From Diphasiastrum complanatum (Eukaryota > Streptophyta > Lycopodiopsida > Lycopodiales > Lycopodiaceae): 64,000 nucleotides of DNA. The translations under genes were made by a program, and so were the position numbers. How positions within the stretch are numbered: position 1 is the first letter of the stretch; the number at the start of each line of letters is the position of its first letter. The notes below the pieces were generated by a model. It saw only the letters and a list, made by a program, of their open reading frames with translations, did no database searches and was not told where the DNA came from. This document shows positions 63,291-64,000 of this stretch, one piece after another. Location of the stretch: the NCBI GenBank assembly GCA_029204225.1, contig MU831886.1, positions 34,456-98,455 on the forward strand, given 5' to 3'.

Positions 63291-64000
63291 GTTAAACACA
63301 TCTACGTAGAATATTGTCTGATCCATGATGATACAATTGTCCTGCAATCAATTGGTAAGGTTGAGCCTTATGAATCAATTGCCTCTTCTGTACTTTTGTC
63401 AAAGAGTCATTCGGTTGTCCTAGCATCAAGTACTCAACAATATCCGCTACCCACTCATGTACTGCTTCTACATAGAATAATGTAGATCTGGTAATTCATC
63501 ATCCACTTCAGTATTAACTGGTGTGGATTCAATTCGCGAAACGTGGTCGGCTAGATAATGTTGCTTCCCCTTTTGAACCACAATTTGAAAGTCAAATTTA
63601 GTCAATAACAGTAACCATCTTGCAATACATCCAGTATTGCACGTCTTGTTTACCAAGTAAAGTAACTGCTAGTGATCCGTATAAAATGCAAAGTGCGTTT
63701 CCATGAGGTAATGACAAAATTTCCGTACAGAAAAAATCATGGCTAACGCTTCACGTTCTGTTGTTGAATAGTTCTTCTCCAGATTTGTAAGTTGTCTGGT
63801 ACTGGATAGTCCTTCTTATAGTCACCTGGTTGTGTCAAAACTGATCCAATTGCATATTTCGAGGCATCAGTGTGAACATGAAACTCAATCATCCAATCTG
63901 GAGAACGCAGTATTGGTGCTGAAATTAATATTTTTTTTTTATTTCAAAGGCTTCTAACGCCTCTACTATTCAGATAGGAACAATAGTCAGTTTGTATATA
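63291..64000 (-). pseudogene. pol: Gypsy RNase H and tether (second copy), partial
   Basis: On the minus strand the sequence enters from the window edge with EFHVHTDASKYAIGSVL, EALAMIFSV and the YTDH-QLLYLVNKTCNTGCIARW block. GKQHYLADHVSRIESTPVNT and DDELPDLHY follow (63656-63468). Frameshifts are scattered. It is nearly colinear with 46100-46700. Confidence 0.85.

Larger units (their letters stand above)
60330..64000 (-). mobile_element. Long Ty3/gypsy family, second copy (-), runs off window edge
   Basis: From right to left on the minus strand: RNase H, integrase, a non-coding stretch, then an extra ORF. The integrase shares long blocks with 46736-47585. RT and upstream parts lie beyond position 64000. 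No 3' LTR was recognised. Confidence 0.85.

Overview
This window looks like a repeat-dominated intergenic region of a large land-plant genome. The plant assignment rests on the mix of element families: Ty1/copia elements primed by initiator-Met tRNA, Ty3/gypsy elements with the GNGQAE integrase signature and a TGGCGCC-type primer site, and L1-like LINEs. TTTAGGG-type telomere repeats in one intron also fit. The species cannot be named from the sequence. Nearly all coding similarity is to retrotransposons, and almost every element is broken by stops, frameshifts, internal deletions or later insertions. No rRNA or tRNA gene, CRISPR array or complete host gene was seen.

Layout. 1-1640: two out-of-order minus-strand LINE ORF2 pieces. 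1999-2410: gypsy integrase fragment (-). 2436-5743: copia pol remnant (+) with its 3' LTR. 6149-9030: a copia gag fragment followed by a gypsy RT/RNase H/integrase fragment (+). 9497-10327: the last three exons of an ARMC7-like armadillo-repeat gene (+), the only probable host-gene sequence. 11352-14510: a decayed L1-like LINE (+) with ORF1, endonuclease and RT. 14891-15211: an acidic ORF, possibly a CACTA transposase tail. 16193-19018: a copia remnant (-) whose gag end and adjoining sequence are duplicated in tandem. 19430-19730: gypsy LTR fragment. 19731-24194: AT-rich sequence with no recognised gene. 24195-35062: a nest of copia pieces around a copia element with a complete 5' LTR (25734-26962). 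That element is split by a young, apparently non-coding LTR element (29473-34553) with two seemingly identical 1245-bp LTRs and a 5-bp target-site duplication. 35063-40168: gypsy element (-) with 5' LTR and primer site. 40169-47585: the longest gypsy element (+), with LTR, leader, gag, protease, a 300-residue spacer ORF, RT, RNase H and integrase. 47586-49093: copia leader, primer site and LTR (-). 50040-51222: copia LTR and gag start (+). 52951-57545: copia element (+) with 5' LTR and most of gag-pol. 57541-58300: copia gag start and leader (-). 60330-64000: a second copy of the long gypsy family (-), carrying an extra ORF after integrase.

The most unusual signals are cis-elements rather than proteins. 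They include five spaced stem-loops next to the primer site of the non-coding LTR element, GGCGCC clusters in its LTRs, and a TTCACACGTGTGA palindrome recurring in several unrelated LTRs and leaders. Others are an AACCTTCGYC motif iterated in the 5' leader and 3' non-coding region of one gypsy family, a repeated primer-site block at 50764, and several chimeric junctions where pieces of different superfamilies meet in one orientation.
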